The translations under genes were made by a program, and so were the position numbers. The notes below the pieces were generated by a model. The model was not told where the DNA came from. It did no database searches and was given only the letters and a program-made list of their open reading frames with translations. DNA of 64,000 bases, taken from assembly GCF_014652555.1 (NCBI RefSeq), contig NZ_BMZA01000002.1:1-64000 (forward strand), written 5' to 3'. Source of the stretch: Novosphingobium colocasiae. Its GTDB lineage: Bacteria > Pseudomonadota > Alphaproteobacteria > Sphingomonadales > Sphingomonadaceae. Below are positions 1-7,601 of this stretch, piece by piece (the first letter of the stretch is position 1; each line of letters starts with the position of its first letter).

Positions 1-65
1 TGAACGGCTTCAGCCCCTCCGCATGATCCTACCGGCGTCAGCCGGTATGTCATTCAGTAGGCATC

Positions 66-1136
66 GTGACCGCCCGCGATGAACTGACGATCGACATGGA
101 TCGCGGCGCACTGTGGCTGCGTGTGCAGGACTTCACCAAGCTTGCCGCAGAGGCCCTGCGCGATAAGTATAAGTTGGGCGAGGACGCACGGGATTGGACC
201 GTCGAAGGGGCTAAGGCCGATGTAACGGTGAACTTTGGTCAAAACTATCTAATGCCAATTGCCTACCGCCCGTTCGATACGCGCTGGACCTATTACACTG
301 GCAATTCGCGTGGTTTTCTCTGCTATCCGCGTGAAGAAGTCATGCGCCATTTGGCAGACCACGAGAACATCTCAATGATGTTGCCGAAGCAGACCAAGGA
401 CGGTCTGGGTGCATTGGTATGCGCCCACATTGCCGGACACAAAGCTTTCAGCGGATTCGATATTACATCAAATCTCCCGCTTTACCTCTACCCCCACCCT
501 AATTACCCAAGATATACTGATACCGGCCATTTGGACGAATCCATCCACGTTAATTTCGATCTCGAGCTATATGCCCAAATCCGCAAGGCGGCTGGCCTCA
601 CATCCCCGCTGACCAAACCCGATGGCACCGATACCTTCCGCAAGGCCACCGGCAATGCCCGCCCCGATGAGGTCAAGGTATTCGATTACATCTATGGCGT
701 GCTGCACAGCCCCGCCTATCGCGCGCGCTATGCCGAGTTCCTGAAGATCGGCTTCCCCCGCATCCCTTTCCCGGCCAGCCCGGAGAGCTTCCGCGCGATC
801 AGCGAAAAGGGCGAGGCGCTGCGCCGCCTGCATCTAATGGAAGATGCCGCCATCGGCGCAACGCCCTATCCCTTCCACGGCGATGGCGACAGCGTGCTGG
901 ACAAGCCGCGCCATGAAAACGGCCAAGTCTGGATCAATGCGGACCAGTATTTTGACGGCGTGCCCGCGATTGCGTGGGACTTCCACATCGGCGGCTATCA
1001 GCCCGCGCAAAAGTGGCTGAAAGACCGCAAGGGCCGCGCCCTGACCTATGACGACATCCGCCACTATCAGCGAATTATCAAAATTTTGGCCGAAACCGAC
1101 CGCATCATGCGCACCATTGAAGTGCCACTGGATTGA
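66..1136 (+). CDS. Type ISP restriction-modification enzyme, C-terminal specificity part (partial)
   Basis: This is the C-terminal part of a single-chain type ISP (LlaBIII-like) restriction-modification enzyme, in which one polypeptide carries nuclease, helicase, methyltransferase and target-recognition domains. Seen here are family-like stretches RPFDTRWTYYTGNSRGFLCY near residue 70 and VFDYIYGVLHSPAYRARYAEF near residue 205, typical of the C-terminal specificity region. Full-length members exceed 1,500 residues, so the nuclease, helicase and most methyltransferase sequence lies left of the window. GTG at 66 is only the first start codon in the open stretch. Family-like residues (SVGI before VTARDEL) precede it, so it is probably not the true start. 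An in-frame stop lies at 24-26, just left of a small hairpin, so the gene may be broken. Bases 330-560 look lower in GC than the core genome, as expected for a transferred island. Confidence 0.75.
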   Translation: MTARDELTIDMDRGALWLRVQDFTKLAAEALRDKYKLGEDARDWTVEGAKADVTVNFGQNYLMPIAYRPFDTRWTYYTGNSRGFLCYPREEVMRHLADHENISMMLPKQTKDGLGALVCAHIAGHKAFSGFDITSNLPLYLYPHPNYPRYTDTGHLDESIHVNFDLELYAQIRKAAGLTSPLTKPDGTDTFRKATGNARPDEVKVFDYIYGVLHSPAYRARYAEFLKIGFPRIPFPASPESFRAISEKGEALRRLHLMEDAAIGATPYPFHGDGDSVLDKPRHENGQVWINADQYFDGVPAIAWDFHIGGYQPAQKWLKDRKGRALTYDDIRHYQRIIKILAETDRIMRTIEVPLD

Positions 1137-1147
1137 GCGGCAGCGCC

Positions 1148-1948
1148 ATGGATAAGCGCGCCGAAGCCGCCACTGCCGCACTGGACATCATGCGCGAATG
1201 GGACTGGCAACACTGGTATGATGATGCTTGCGATTACAACGCCCCAAAGAGCTTGAGCTTGATAGTAAACCGGCTGGCTTTGGAAGGCATCGTCAGGCCC
1301 GCCGAGGCAGTCCTGACGCTGTTGTGCAGAGGCGAGCTTACGGCATGGGGAGACTACCAGTGGCGGAAATATCAACATGGCGATTTCTATCATCTTGAAG
1401 GCACTCAAGAGATTTTGAAGCCACTGCGCTGGCAAGCCCTCGCTGACTCAATCGCCGAGGAATTTCGGAGTTTGGCGGGGAATGAGTGGCCGAGCCACAC
1501 AGTGGACCTAGAGCGACTCGGCATAAAGGCGTGCGCCCGTTATGAATGGGAGTTTGGCGATAATCGCTTCAGTATCGCCGTTTGTCCGCCGGACACGGAC
1601 ACGTGGTCATCGAATTATCTGGAAGAGTGGTACTCGGCTTGGAATATCGATGTCCGTCTGAGCAATCCGAAGCCGATTCTAAGCGAGAATTTGCCAGAGC
1701 CGGAAACCGTCCAGTTCACGCCCAACACTAATAAGGGCGGACGTCCACCCGCTGCCGATTGGGAATTGGCGGCACTGGAAATGGCCGGCCGCTACTATCG
1801 CGGCGACTTTAAACCCCATACTATTGCCGACGTGGGCCGCGAGCTTGCCTCATGGCTTGCCAGTCAGGACTTGCACCCGTCTGATTCCGTTGTCCGGACC
1901 CACGCCAAGCGCATTTTCGATGCCTTTCGGGCTTGGGAGAAGGAGTAA
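1148..1948 (+). CDS. Hypothetical protein downstream of the type ISP gene
   Basis: I do not recognise a named family. The product is about 266 residues, acidic, rich in Trp and Tyr, with no signal peptide or membrane segment. The last 80 residues (NKGGRPPAADWE, then ADVGRELASWLASQ and VRTHAKRIFDAFRAWEKE) look helical and separate from the N-terminal half. They resemble tails of small accessory proteins on alphaproteobacterial islands. An alternative TTG start at 1133 overlaps the TGA stop of the restriction gene and would allow translational coupling; ATG 1148 was preferred although its ribosome site is weak. The position directly after the restriction-modification gene suggests co-transcription and possibly a role tied to it, but that is inference from context only. 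Confidence 0.6.
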   Translation: MDKRAEAATAALDIMREWDWQHWYDDACDYNAPKSLSLIVNRLALEGIVRPAEAVLTLLCRGELTAWGDYQWRKYQHGDFYHLEGTQEILKPLRWQALADSIAEEFRSLAGNEWPSHTVDLERLGIKACARYEWEFGDNRFSIAVCPPDTDTWSSNYLEEWYSAWNIDVRLSNPKPILSENLPEPETVQFTPNTNKGGRPPAADWELAALEMAGRYYRGDFKPHTIADVGRELASWLASQDLHPSDSVVRTHAKRIFDAFRAWEKE

Positions 1949-2048
1949 TAAAAACCCGGTTTCAGGCAGTTTTTGCGGGTAACCGGCGGACCAGCCGTCC
2001 GCATCCAGAGCAGGTTAGCCCCGTTCGCAAATGAACGGAGACTTTCCC

Positions 2049-2237
2049 ATGAATACCGCAAGCCCGACGATTGAACCGCTGGCCTATTCCGTCCGCGAAG
2101 CCTGCCGCATTTCGTCGCTAGGCCGTACCCGGTTGTACCAGTTGATCGGCGAAGGGCGGCTGGAAGCGCGCAAGATCGGCAGGCGCACCCTGATCCCCGC
2201 CGCCAGCCTGCGCGCGCTGATTGAAGGGCAGAGCTGA
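2049..2237 (+). CDS. AlpA/excisionase-like helix-turn-helix protein
   Basis: A 62-residue DNA-binding protein with a MerR-type winged helix-turn-helix (HTH_17/AlpA style): AYSVREACRISSLGRTRLYQ followed by GEGRLEARKIGRRTLIPAASLRALI. This layout is typical of excisionases and AlpA-like regulators that work with tyrosine integrases. ATG 2049 was chosen over the in-frame ATG at 2031 because GGAG lies about 8 bases upstream of 2049, while 2031 has no ribosome site. It is followed closely by an HTH/zinc-ribbon gene and then the integrase, so it most likely controls excision or integrase expression of the island. Family recognition is good; the exact job is inferred. Confidence 0.8.
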   Translation: MNTASPTIEPLAYSVREACRISSLGRTRLYQLIGEGRLEARKIGRRTLIPAASLRALIEGQS

Positions 2238-2242
2238 TCGCC

Positions 2243-2722
2243 ATGGCCCCGCAACGGGCCAAGCTGCACCGGGTCAAGCTCCACCGCATCTACAGTGCGG
2301 CGGAACTGGCAACCTGCCTTGGCGTCCACAAGAACACCGTGCTGCACTGGCAGGCCAACGGGCTGGTCCCTGTCAGCAAGGGCCGCCCCACGCTGTTTGA
2401 CGGGGCGACGGTTCGCGCTTTCCTTGCCAAGCGTAAAGCCAGCCGCAAGCGGCCCTGTCCACCCGGCACGCTCTATTGCTTCAAGTGCCGCCAGCCGCGC
2501 GCGCCAGCTATGGGCATGGTCGAAGCCACCCGCCAGAATGCCACCACGGGCAACCTGATCGCCCTTTGCGAGGCCTGCGGCACCATGATGCACCGCCGCA
2601 CCCGATTGGCCGCAATTCCGGCGATCATGCCCGATTTGGACGTCCAAATCAGGGAGGCAGGCCCACGCATATGTGAGCGCACCGAACCTTCCCTGAATTG
2701 TGACAACCGAAAGGACCGTTAG
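2243..2722 (+). CDS. HTH and zinc-ribbon DNA-binding protein of the integrase module
   Basis: A 159-residue protein with two recognisable parts. Residues 15-63 form a helix-turn-helix similar to that of the preceding gene (YSAAELATCLGVHKNTVLHW, then KGRPTLFDGATVRAFL). Residues 72-112 hold cysteines spaced as a zinc ribbon: C79-x2-C82 and C109-x2-C112, with an extra C72. The tail beyond residue 125 has no clear motif. It lies between the excisionase-like gene and the integrase with gaps of 5 and 3 bases, so the three genes are probably one operon. A role in recombination directionality or integrase control is likely from context. I do not know a named family with exactly this fusion. Confidence 0.7.
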   Translation: MAPQRAKLHRVKLHRIYSAAELATCLGVHKNTVLHWQANGLVPVSKGRPTLFDGATVRAFLAKRKASRKRPCPPGTLYCFKCRQPRAPAMGMVEATRQNATTGNLIALCEACGTMMHRRTRLAAIPAIMPDLDVQIREAGPRICERTEPSLNCDNRKDR

Positions 2723-2725
2723 ACC

Positions 2726-3847
2726 ATGGCAAAACACAATGCCGCGAACGCCCGGATCAAGCGCGAATACTTCATCTATCTGAAGGAGGCGCAGCGCCGC
2801 GACGAAGGATCGATCGATGCCGTTGCCAAGGCGCTGGCGCGTTTTGAAGAGGCGAACGGGCATAGGGACTTCAAGACCTTTCACCGGGCGCAGGCGGTGG
2901 CCTTCAAGAGCAAGCTGGACAAGGAAACCGCTGTCCGCACCGGCAAGCCGCTGAGCCGGGCGACGGTTCATTCCACGCTGTCCGCCCTGCGCGCGTTCTT
3001 CGTCTGGCTGGCGGGCCAGCCCGGTTACAAGTCCCGCCTGTCCTATGCCGATGCCGACTATTTCAACCTGGCCGAAAAGGACGTGCGGATTGCCAAAGCG
3101 GCGCGGCACAAGGCGTTTCCGACGCTGGAACAGGTCCACCACGTCATCGCCACCATGCCGACCGGCGATTCCATCGAACTGCGCAACCGGGCGCTGGTGG
3201 CTTTTGCCCTGCTGACAGGCGCACGCGACGGGGCGCTGGCTTCGTTCCGGTTGAAGCATGTCGATCTGGTGCAAGGTCGCGTCGATCAGGACGCGCGCGA
3301 CGTGCGGACGAAGGCCAGCAAGACCTTTGCGACATGGTTCTTCCCGGTTGGCGGTGACGCGCTCCAGATAGTGCGGGACTGGTGCGATCACCTGCGCAGC
3401 ACCATGCTTTGGGGCGACGATGACCCGCTGTTCCCGCCCACGCAAATGGGGCTGGGCGAAAATGGCGGCTTTGCCCCGGTTGGCCTGCGCCGGGGAGAGT
3501 GCTGGCAGGGGGCCGGGCCGATCCGGGACATTTTCCGCAAAGCCTTTACGGCCGCTGGCCTACCCTATTTCAACCCGCATTCGCTGCGCGATACGCTGGT
3601 GCAGCTTGGCGAACAGGTCTGCACCACGCCGGAGCAATTCAAGGCATGGTCCCAAAACCTTGGGCACGAGCGGGTGATGACGACGCTTACGAGCTATGGA
3701 ACCGTTGCCCCACACCGGCAGGCGGAATTGATCCGGGGCTTGGGAGCTGCGAAAGGCGCGGCTGGCAGGTTTGCATCCGGAGTTGATCCAGCCTTTGCCG
3801 CGCAATTCATGGCGATGATGCAAAATGTTGTCGGCGGGCAAAGTTAG
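2726..3847 (+). CDS. Tyrosine recombinase / phage-type integrase
   Basis: A 373-residue site-specific recombinase that would move the island between attP and attB. The N-terminal part (about residues 12-112) looks like a SAM-like core-binding domain. The catalytic domain carries the full set of residues: R167 (LLTGARDGA), a probable K199 (RTKASKT), H285 and R288 (NPHSLRDT), H314 (NLGHERVM) and the nucleophile Y324 (TTLTSYG). Length is normal and no frameshift is visible, so the enzyme may be active. It follows the HTH/zinc-ribbon gene by 3 bases. No tRNA or obvious att repeat could be placed next to it within the window. Confidence 0.93.
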   Translation: MAKHNAANARIKREYFIYLKEAQRRDEGSIDAVAKALARFEEANGHRDFKTFHRAQAVAFKSKLDKETAVRTGKPLSRATVHSTLSALRAFFVWLAGQPGYKSRLSYADADYFNLAEKDVRIAKAARHKAFPTLEQVHHVIATMPTGDSIELRNRALVAFALLTGARDGALASFRLKHVDLVQGRVDQDARDVRTKASKTFATWFFPVGGDALQIVRDWCDHLRSTMLWGDDDPLFPPTQMGLGENGGFAPVGLRRGECWQGAGPIRDIFRKAFTAAGLPYFNPHSLRDTLVQLGEQVCTTPEQFKAWSQNLGHERVMTTLTSYGTVAPHRQAELIRGLGAAKGAAGRFASGVDPAFAAQFMAMMQNVVGGQS

Positions 3848-3913
3848 AAGTCAGCTTGGCGTCCAGCCGCTCACTGCCTTTGCTCGATGATCGCAAGCCG
3901 CTATCATTTCTTG

Positions 3914-4498
3914 ATGTGCAATCACTACCGCAACAATCCTGAAGCAATTTCGACCTGGCGCGAGTATATCGGCTGGGATTTGTATGATGGATTGCCGGAA
4001 CCGGACCTCTGGCCGAAACGGCAGGCGCTGGTTGCCCGGACGGTGGAAGGCCGGAAGGCTTTGGATAAGATGGCGTGGGGGGTGCCGCTGGCGCTTGCCG
4101 GTAAACGCCCCGGCACCACGATAACCAAGCACGTTACCAATGTTCGCAATCTGGCCAGTCCGTTCTGGAAGGCGATCTTGGCGGAACCATTGCAGCGCTG
4201 CCTTGTGCCGTTCTCATCCTTTGCAGAACCACAAACCGGAGCGGGCAGGGCCGAACACTGGTTTACGGTAAACGACGCGCTGTTGTCTGCGTTCGCGGGG
4301 ATTTGGCGGGCGAGCGATTCGGGCAACGTGTTCGCCTTCCTGACGTGCGAACCCAACCCGCTTGTTGCAGCGCTGCATCCCAAGGCGATGCCGGTGATCC
4401 TACATACGGATGATTATGACGAATGGCTTTCGGCTGACTACGCCGGGGCCTGTGAACTGGCAGTCCCTTATCCATCGCAAATGATGAAGGTGGAATGA
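3914..4498 (+). CDS. SOS response-associated peptidase, SRAP/YedK (HMCES) family
   Basis: SRAP proteins shield abasic sites in single-stranded DNA by forming a covalent thiazolidine link through Cys2. ATG 3914 is chosen because it yields Met-Cys-Asn-His-Tyr-Arg, with Cys at position 2 once Met is removed; the longer frame from 3887 would bury that residue. Other family marks are CLVPFSSFAE (loop with the active-site acid) and LHPKAMPVIL, with the conserved His. At 194 residues it is near the usual length. No LexA-type box was found upstream. It is the last island gene before the core psd gene, so it probably travels with the integrase module. Confidence 0.9.
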   Translation: MCNHYRNNPEAISTWREYIGWDLYDGLPEPDLWPKRQALVARTVEGRKALDKMAWGVPLALAGKRPGTTITKHVTNVRNLASPFWKAILAEPLQRCLVPFSSFAEPQTGAGRAEHWFTVNDALLSAFAGIWRASDSGNVFAFLTCEPNPLVAALHPKAMPVILHTDDYDEWLSADYAGACELAVPYPSQMMKVE

Positions 4499-4511
4499 CG
4501 CTTCGCGCCCC

Positions 4512-4664
4512 TTAGCGTCCAGCCATAAGCTGCTGTTCCTTATGGCGGTCAAGCGCGATGCGGCTGGCCGTGGTGTGATAGAACAAATCCTGCACAAGAT
4601 CGGTTTGGGCGGTTAGCGGGGGCTGGGGAATGTGGGGGCAGTCAACATTCCGTCGCGGCTATCT
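4512..4664 (-). pseudogene. Decayed ORF, C-terminal fragment, unknown protein
   Basis: On the reverse strand, an open frame ends at TAA (4514-4512). Its last 32 codons read like real protein: AQTDLVQDLFYHTTASRI, then ALDRHKEQQLMAGR, an amphipathic helical tail. Reading upstream, the frame is closed by TAG near 4664 and has no credible start. It looks like the 3' end of a gene whose front was lost at the island boundary. The family is not identified. The call rests on protein-like composition only, so it may be chance. Confidence 0.35.
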
Positions 4665-4891
4665 CGATCTTGTCGCTTTCGGCCTGTCCTCGCCCCAATA
4701 GTGTGGGGGAGAATGTGGGGGCGGAATTTTCCAGTCAATAAATTCACAAATAAATCAATTGATTGTGTCGGTAGTTCGATACAAGCCCTGGCCCTTCAAC
4801 CCGACATCGCGGTTGCGGCCCGATCGACAGGGCCGGGCCACTGCCGGGGAATTTGGCCGGTGCCATTGCCCTCATGCCGGGCGGGGCCTAG
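4515..4891. other. Spacer between island and core genome, with short direct repeats
   Basis: No intact gene is seen here. The stretch holds the ORF remnant on the reverse strand, then a 12-base direct repeat (GAATGTGGGGGC at 4628-4639 and 4711-4722). An AT-rich patch follows around 4735-4765, which stands out in this GC-rich genome. It lies between the integrase/SRAP module and the psd core gene, so it is where an attachment site or the psd promoter would be expected. Neither could be fixed by eye. Confidence 0.5.
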
Positions 4892-5650
4892 ATGGACCCG
4901 ATGACGGACGATATTTTCAACAATCAGGGGCGCGGCGAAGCGTCGTGGAGCTGGCCTTCGGTGCATCCCGAAGGACGCAAGTTCGGGGCCATCGCCGGGG
5001 CGGTCGCGCTGGCGGGGTGGCTGGTGTTCGGCCCCTGGGTGGGCTGGCCGCTGACGGTGCTGACCTATTGCGTCTGTGCGTTCTTTCGCGATCCGGTGCG
5101 GGTCACCCCGCGCGACGACCGCGCGATCGTGGCCCCGGCCGACGGGCTGGTGACGCTGATCCGCAAGGTTGCCCCTCCGCGCGAACTGCTGGTCGATGAC
5201 GGCAGCGGCCATGCGCCGATGAACCCCGAGCCGCTCACGCGCGTTTCGATCTTCATGAGCGTGTTCGATGTCCACATCAACCGTGCCCCGATCGGCGGAT
5301 CGGTGCGGCGCGTGGTCTATATCCCCGGCAAGTTCGTCAACGCCGACCTCGACAAGGCGAGCGAGGAGAACGAGCGCCAGCATATCCTGATCGAGCGGGG
5401 CGATGGCCTGCGTGTCTGCTTCACGCAGATCGCCGGGCTGGTCGCGCGCCGCATCGTGCCGTTCGTCAAGCCGGGCGATATCGTTGCCGGAGGGCAGCGC
5501 ATCGGGCTGATCCGCTTCGGCAGCCGGGTTGACGTCTATCTTCCCGCCGGGACCGAACCGCGCGTGCTGATGGGCCAGCGGATCATCGCCGGCGAAACCG
5601 TGCTCGGCATGGTCGGCGATGCGCCGGTGATCGAGGGCATCGCCCAGTGA
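4892..5650 (+). CDS. psd: Phosphatidylserine decarboxylase proenzyme
   Basis: Converts phosphatidylserine to phosphatidylethanolamine. The 252-residue product is the short, membrane-associated form of the family. The N-terminus has a hydrophobic segment (about residues 31-65). The autocatalytic cleavage site is the Gly-Ser of [13 protein letters not shown]; Ser211 would become the pyruvoyl group of the alpha chain. Other conserved pieces are FFRDPVR and [17 protein letters not shown] 4892 is used; an in-frame ATG at 4901 is possible. The stop overlaps the GTG of pssA, so the two genes are translationally coupled and cover successive steps of the pathway. Confidence 0.95.
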   Translation: MDPMTDDIFNNQGRGEASWSWPSVHPEGRKFGAIAGAVALAGWLVFGPWVGWPLTVLTYCVCAFFRDPVRVTPRDDRAIVAPADGLVTLIRKVAPPRELLVDDGSGHAPMNPEPLTRVSIFMSVFDVHINRAPIGGSVRRVVYIPGKFVNADLDKASEENERQHILIERGDGLRVCFTQIAGLVARRIVPFVKPGDIVAGGQRIGLIRFGSRVDVYLPAGTEPRVLMGQRIIAGETVLGMVGDAPVIEGIAQ

Positions 5651-6471
5651 GGCCGCGGCCGCGCCTTGCGTCCAGTCTGTCGATGCGCGCGGTCGTTCCC
5701 AACGCCATCACCGCCGCCGCGCTCTGTTCGGGGCTGACCGGCATCCGCTTTGCCATCGGCGGCGATTTCGACCGGGCGGTGCAGGCCGTGATCCTGGCGG
5801 GGGTGCTCGACGGGCTGGACGGCCGCGCCGCGCGCCTGCTCAAGGCACAGACGCGGTTCGGTGCCGAGCTGGACAGTCTGGCCGATGCGATCTCGTTCGG
5901 CGTTGCACCTGCGCTGATCGTCTATCTGTGGACCCTGCACCAGTTGCCCAGCCTGGGCTGGATCGCGGCGCTGGCTTTCGCGATTTGCTGCGTGCTGCGG
6001 CTGGCGCGGTTCAATTCGCGGCTCGACATCTTCGATCAGCCGCACAAGGCCGCCGGCTTCCTGACCGGGGTTCCCGCGCCGCTGGGGGCGGGCATGGCGT
6101 TTCTGCCGATGTACCTTTGGATCGCCAGCGGCCGACCCGAATTCGCGCAGCCGCTGATCGTGGCCGCCTGGGTTGCGCTGGTGGCGGTGCTTATGATTTC
6201 GAGCGTTCCGACCTTGAGCTGGCAACGGCTGCGTCCGCCACCGGGAATGCGCATCGCCGTGATCGCACTGGCCGGGCTGGTGGTCGCTGCGCTGCTGACC
6301 GAGCCCTGGCTGACGCTGGTGGCAGTCACGCTGGTCTATATCGCCTTGATCCCGGTCGGCCTTGCCACTTATGCCAGGGTCAAGCCGCGCATGAGGGCTG
6401 CGGCCACGCCAGCATCGGCCGATCCATATGGCGACGTCCTTCCGGCAAGCGACGAGCCGACACAGCCCTGA
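5647..6471 (+). CDS. pssA: CDP-diacylglycerol--serine O-phosphatidyltransferase
   Basis: Makes phosphatidylserine from CDP-diacylglycerol and serine, the substrate of the adjacent decarboxylase. The CDP-alcohol phosphatidyltransferase signature is complete: D58-G59-x2-A62-R63-x8-G72-x3-D76-x3-D80. The rest is a run of hydrophobic segments consistent with six or more membrane helices. GTG at 5647 overlaps the psd stop codon (GTGA). Length of 274 residues is normal for the alphaproteobacterial membrane-bound type. The last 92 bases overlap a reverse-strand small membrane protein gene. Confidence 0.95.
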   Translation: MRPRPRLASSLSMRAVVPNAITAAALCSGLTGIRFAIGGDFDRAVQAVILAGVLDGLDGRAARLLKAQTRFGAELDSLADAISFGVAPALIVYLWTLHQLPSLGWIAALAFAICCVLRLARFNSRLDIFDQPHKAAGFLTGVPAPLGAGMAFLPMYLWIASGRPEFAQPLIVAAWVALVAVLMISSVPTLSWQRLRPPPGMRIAVIALAGLVVAALLTEPWLTLVAVTLVYIALIPVGLATYARVKPRMRAAATPASADPYGDVLPASDEPTQP

Positions 6472-6658
6472 GCGAGGCGAGAGGAGCGGCACCGATCCGC
6501 TCGACTACGGCCCATTCTACCGTCAGCTCTCCGGAACAGCCTGCAAGCTGGTGGCGCAGGGCCAAGGCTTCACGTCCGCTTGCTGTCCAGGCCCGGATGA
6601 TCGTGGCCAGCGCGGCGATAGCGGCAAGAGCGAACAGGGTGCTGGCGAACACGGTCAT
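6380..6658 (-). CDS. Small membrane protein behind tandem LexA boxes
   Basis: A 92-residue protein with one N-terminal hydrophobic segment (about residues 3-22, FASTLFALAAIAALATII), then a cytoplasmic-looking charged helix (RAWTASGREALALRHQL) and a low-complexity tail. No named family is recognised. The gene looks real: a GAGGT ribosome site lies about 6 bases before ATG 6658, a TTGACA -35 element lies upstream on the same strand, and two GTTC-N7-GTTC LexA boxes lie just downstream of that element. The layout resembles small SOS-induced membrane proteins such as the Caulobacter division inhibitors SidA and DidA, but no sequence homology to them is claimed. It resembles the neighbouring gene at 6891-7184. 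Its 3' end overlaps pssA. Confidence 0.6.
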   Translation of the reverse strand: MTVFASTLFALAAIAALATIIRAWTASGREALALRHQLAGCSGELTVEWAVVERIGAAPLASLRAVSARRLPEGRRHMDRPMLAWPQPSCAA

Positions 6659-6742
6659 CGGGCTACCTCGCGAAAGGGATTGCCCGCCCCAAGGGGCAAG
6701 GCTGTTGACGGGCTGTGGACAACTTGTGGGAAACGCCGATTT

Positions 6743-6785
6743 GTTCTATCGATGTTCCTCTGCTCCATCTGTTCGCTGTTTGTTC
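6743..6785. promoter_or_regulatory. Tandem LexA (SOS) boxes with upstream -35 element
   Basis: Two exact alphaproteobacterial SOS boxes of the form GTTC-N7-GTTC lie at 6743-6757 and 6771-6785. A third half-matching box continues from 6782 (GTTC-N7-GTCA). On the reverse strand a TTGACA at 6797-6792 sits immediately upstream, so LexA bound here would cover the -10 region of a promoter reading toward the small membrane gene starting at 6658. One such box is expected by chance in roughly this much GC-rich DNA; two within 43 bases in front of a gene are not. Confidence 0.8.
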
Positions 6786-6890
6786 TGTCGCTGTCAAGCG
6801 CGAATTTGCGCTTGGCATATGTGTAGCAAGAAGAGACCGCGCTCGCGTTCATCCATAACATCGGAAATGCGCCCGTTGCCCGCGTGACGT

Positions 6891-7184
6891 TCAGGCAAAG
6901 TGGACCACCTGATTCTGGCGTACCGCCGCGCGCATTGGCTTCGTCGCAAGGCTGCGCTGGGTCGCAATAGCAGGAAACGGGCCGAAGCTGCGCTTGCGGA
7001 TCGGCGGCAGCGTCAGCCGGGTGCGGACCGGCAGGGTTTCCGGCACACCGTCAAGTTCGGCGCGCAGGGCGCGGTAGGCGGGGATGAGGGCGGTCCAGCA
7101 GCGCCACAGGATCATGATTGCCGTGGTCAGCGCGGCCATGAACAGGGCCGTGAACAGCAAGTTGGGCAGGGTCATGATGCTCAT
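6891..7184 (-). CDS. Small membrane protein, paralogue-like to the SOS-controlled gene
   Basis: A 97-residue protein with an N-terminal hydrophobic segment (about residues 8-30) followed by a basic, Pro-rich tail. The family is not recognised. Its segment RCWTALIPAYRALRAELDGV aligns by eye with RAWTASGREALALRHQLAGC of the downstream gene (R-x-W-T-A then A-L-R-x-x-L-x-G), suggesting distant duplication. GGAG lies about 10 bases before ATG 7184. It is on the same strand, 232 bases upstream of the SOS-controlled gene, and could be co-transcribed with it, but no LexA box was found in front of this one. Confidence 0.5.
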   Translation of the reverse strand: MSIMTLPNLLFTALFMAALTTAIMILWRCWTALIPAYRALRAELDGVPETLPVRTRLTLPPIRKRSFGPFPAIATQRSLATKPMRAAVRQNQVVHFA

Positions 7185-7601
7185 GCTTCGTCGCTCCGGT
7201 TGTCGTGCCCCCTTTGCTGACTTTGTGTGCCGGCTGTGCCGATCCTGATGTGGCGCGCCGCTGAACAGTCTTGTCTGTTGATCGGCTTAACCTATCGCAA
7301 AATGCGCCGCGCTGGACGCTGGTTCCGCCCTATCTGGTCCGTTTCGACGCAAACGCCGCGCTGTCCGGCGAAACTTCCCGCAAATCGGCGATGCAACCTT
7401 GCGCCAAAATGCTGGATTTCGCGGCGGAGGGGGGCTAAGGGCACCGGCGCAGGCGAATCGCAGGCTCCATGCGGGGCCGGCGGCGCGTCGATACAAATCC
7501 ACATGGAAAGCACACATCCCGGTGCCGATCGTGGCCGGAGCTTTCGGGCTCTTGCGCGCGGTTCCAGCTTTCCAGAGGTCGAACCGGAAAGGAATTGAAT
7601 T
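7185..7601. other. Intergenic region upstream of rpsB
   Basis: 417 bases without a convincing ORF. It must contain the promoter of the rpsB-tsf block on the forward strand and that of the 97-residue membrane protein on the reverse strand. An AAGGA ribosome site precedes rpsB by about 8 bases. I could not place -35/-10 elements with confidence. No S2-binding leader structure was clear by eye. Confidence 0.5.

Noticed and set aside
6655..6861. 68-residue reverse ORF covering the LexA boxes
   Set aside because: Repeated DRTN residues are simply the LexA boxes translated; no ribosome site or family match.
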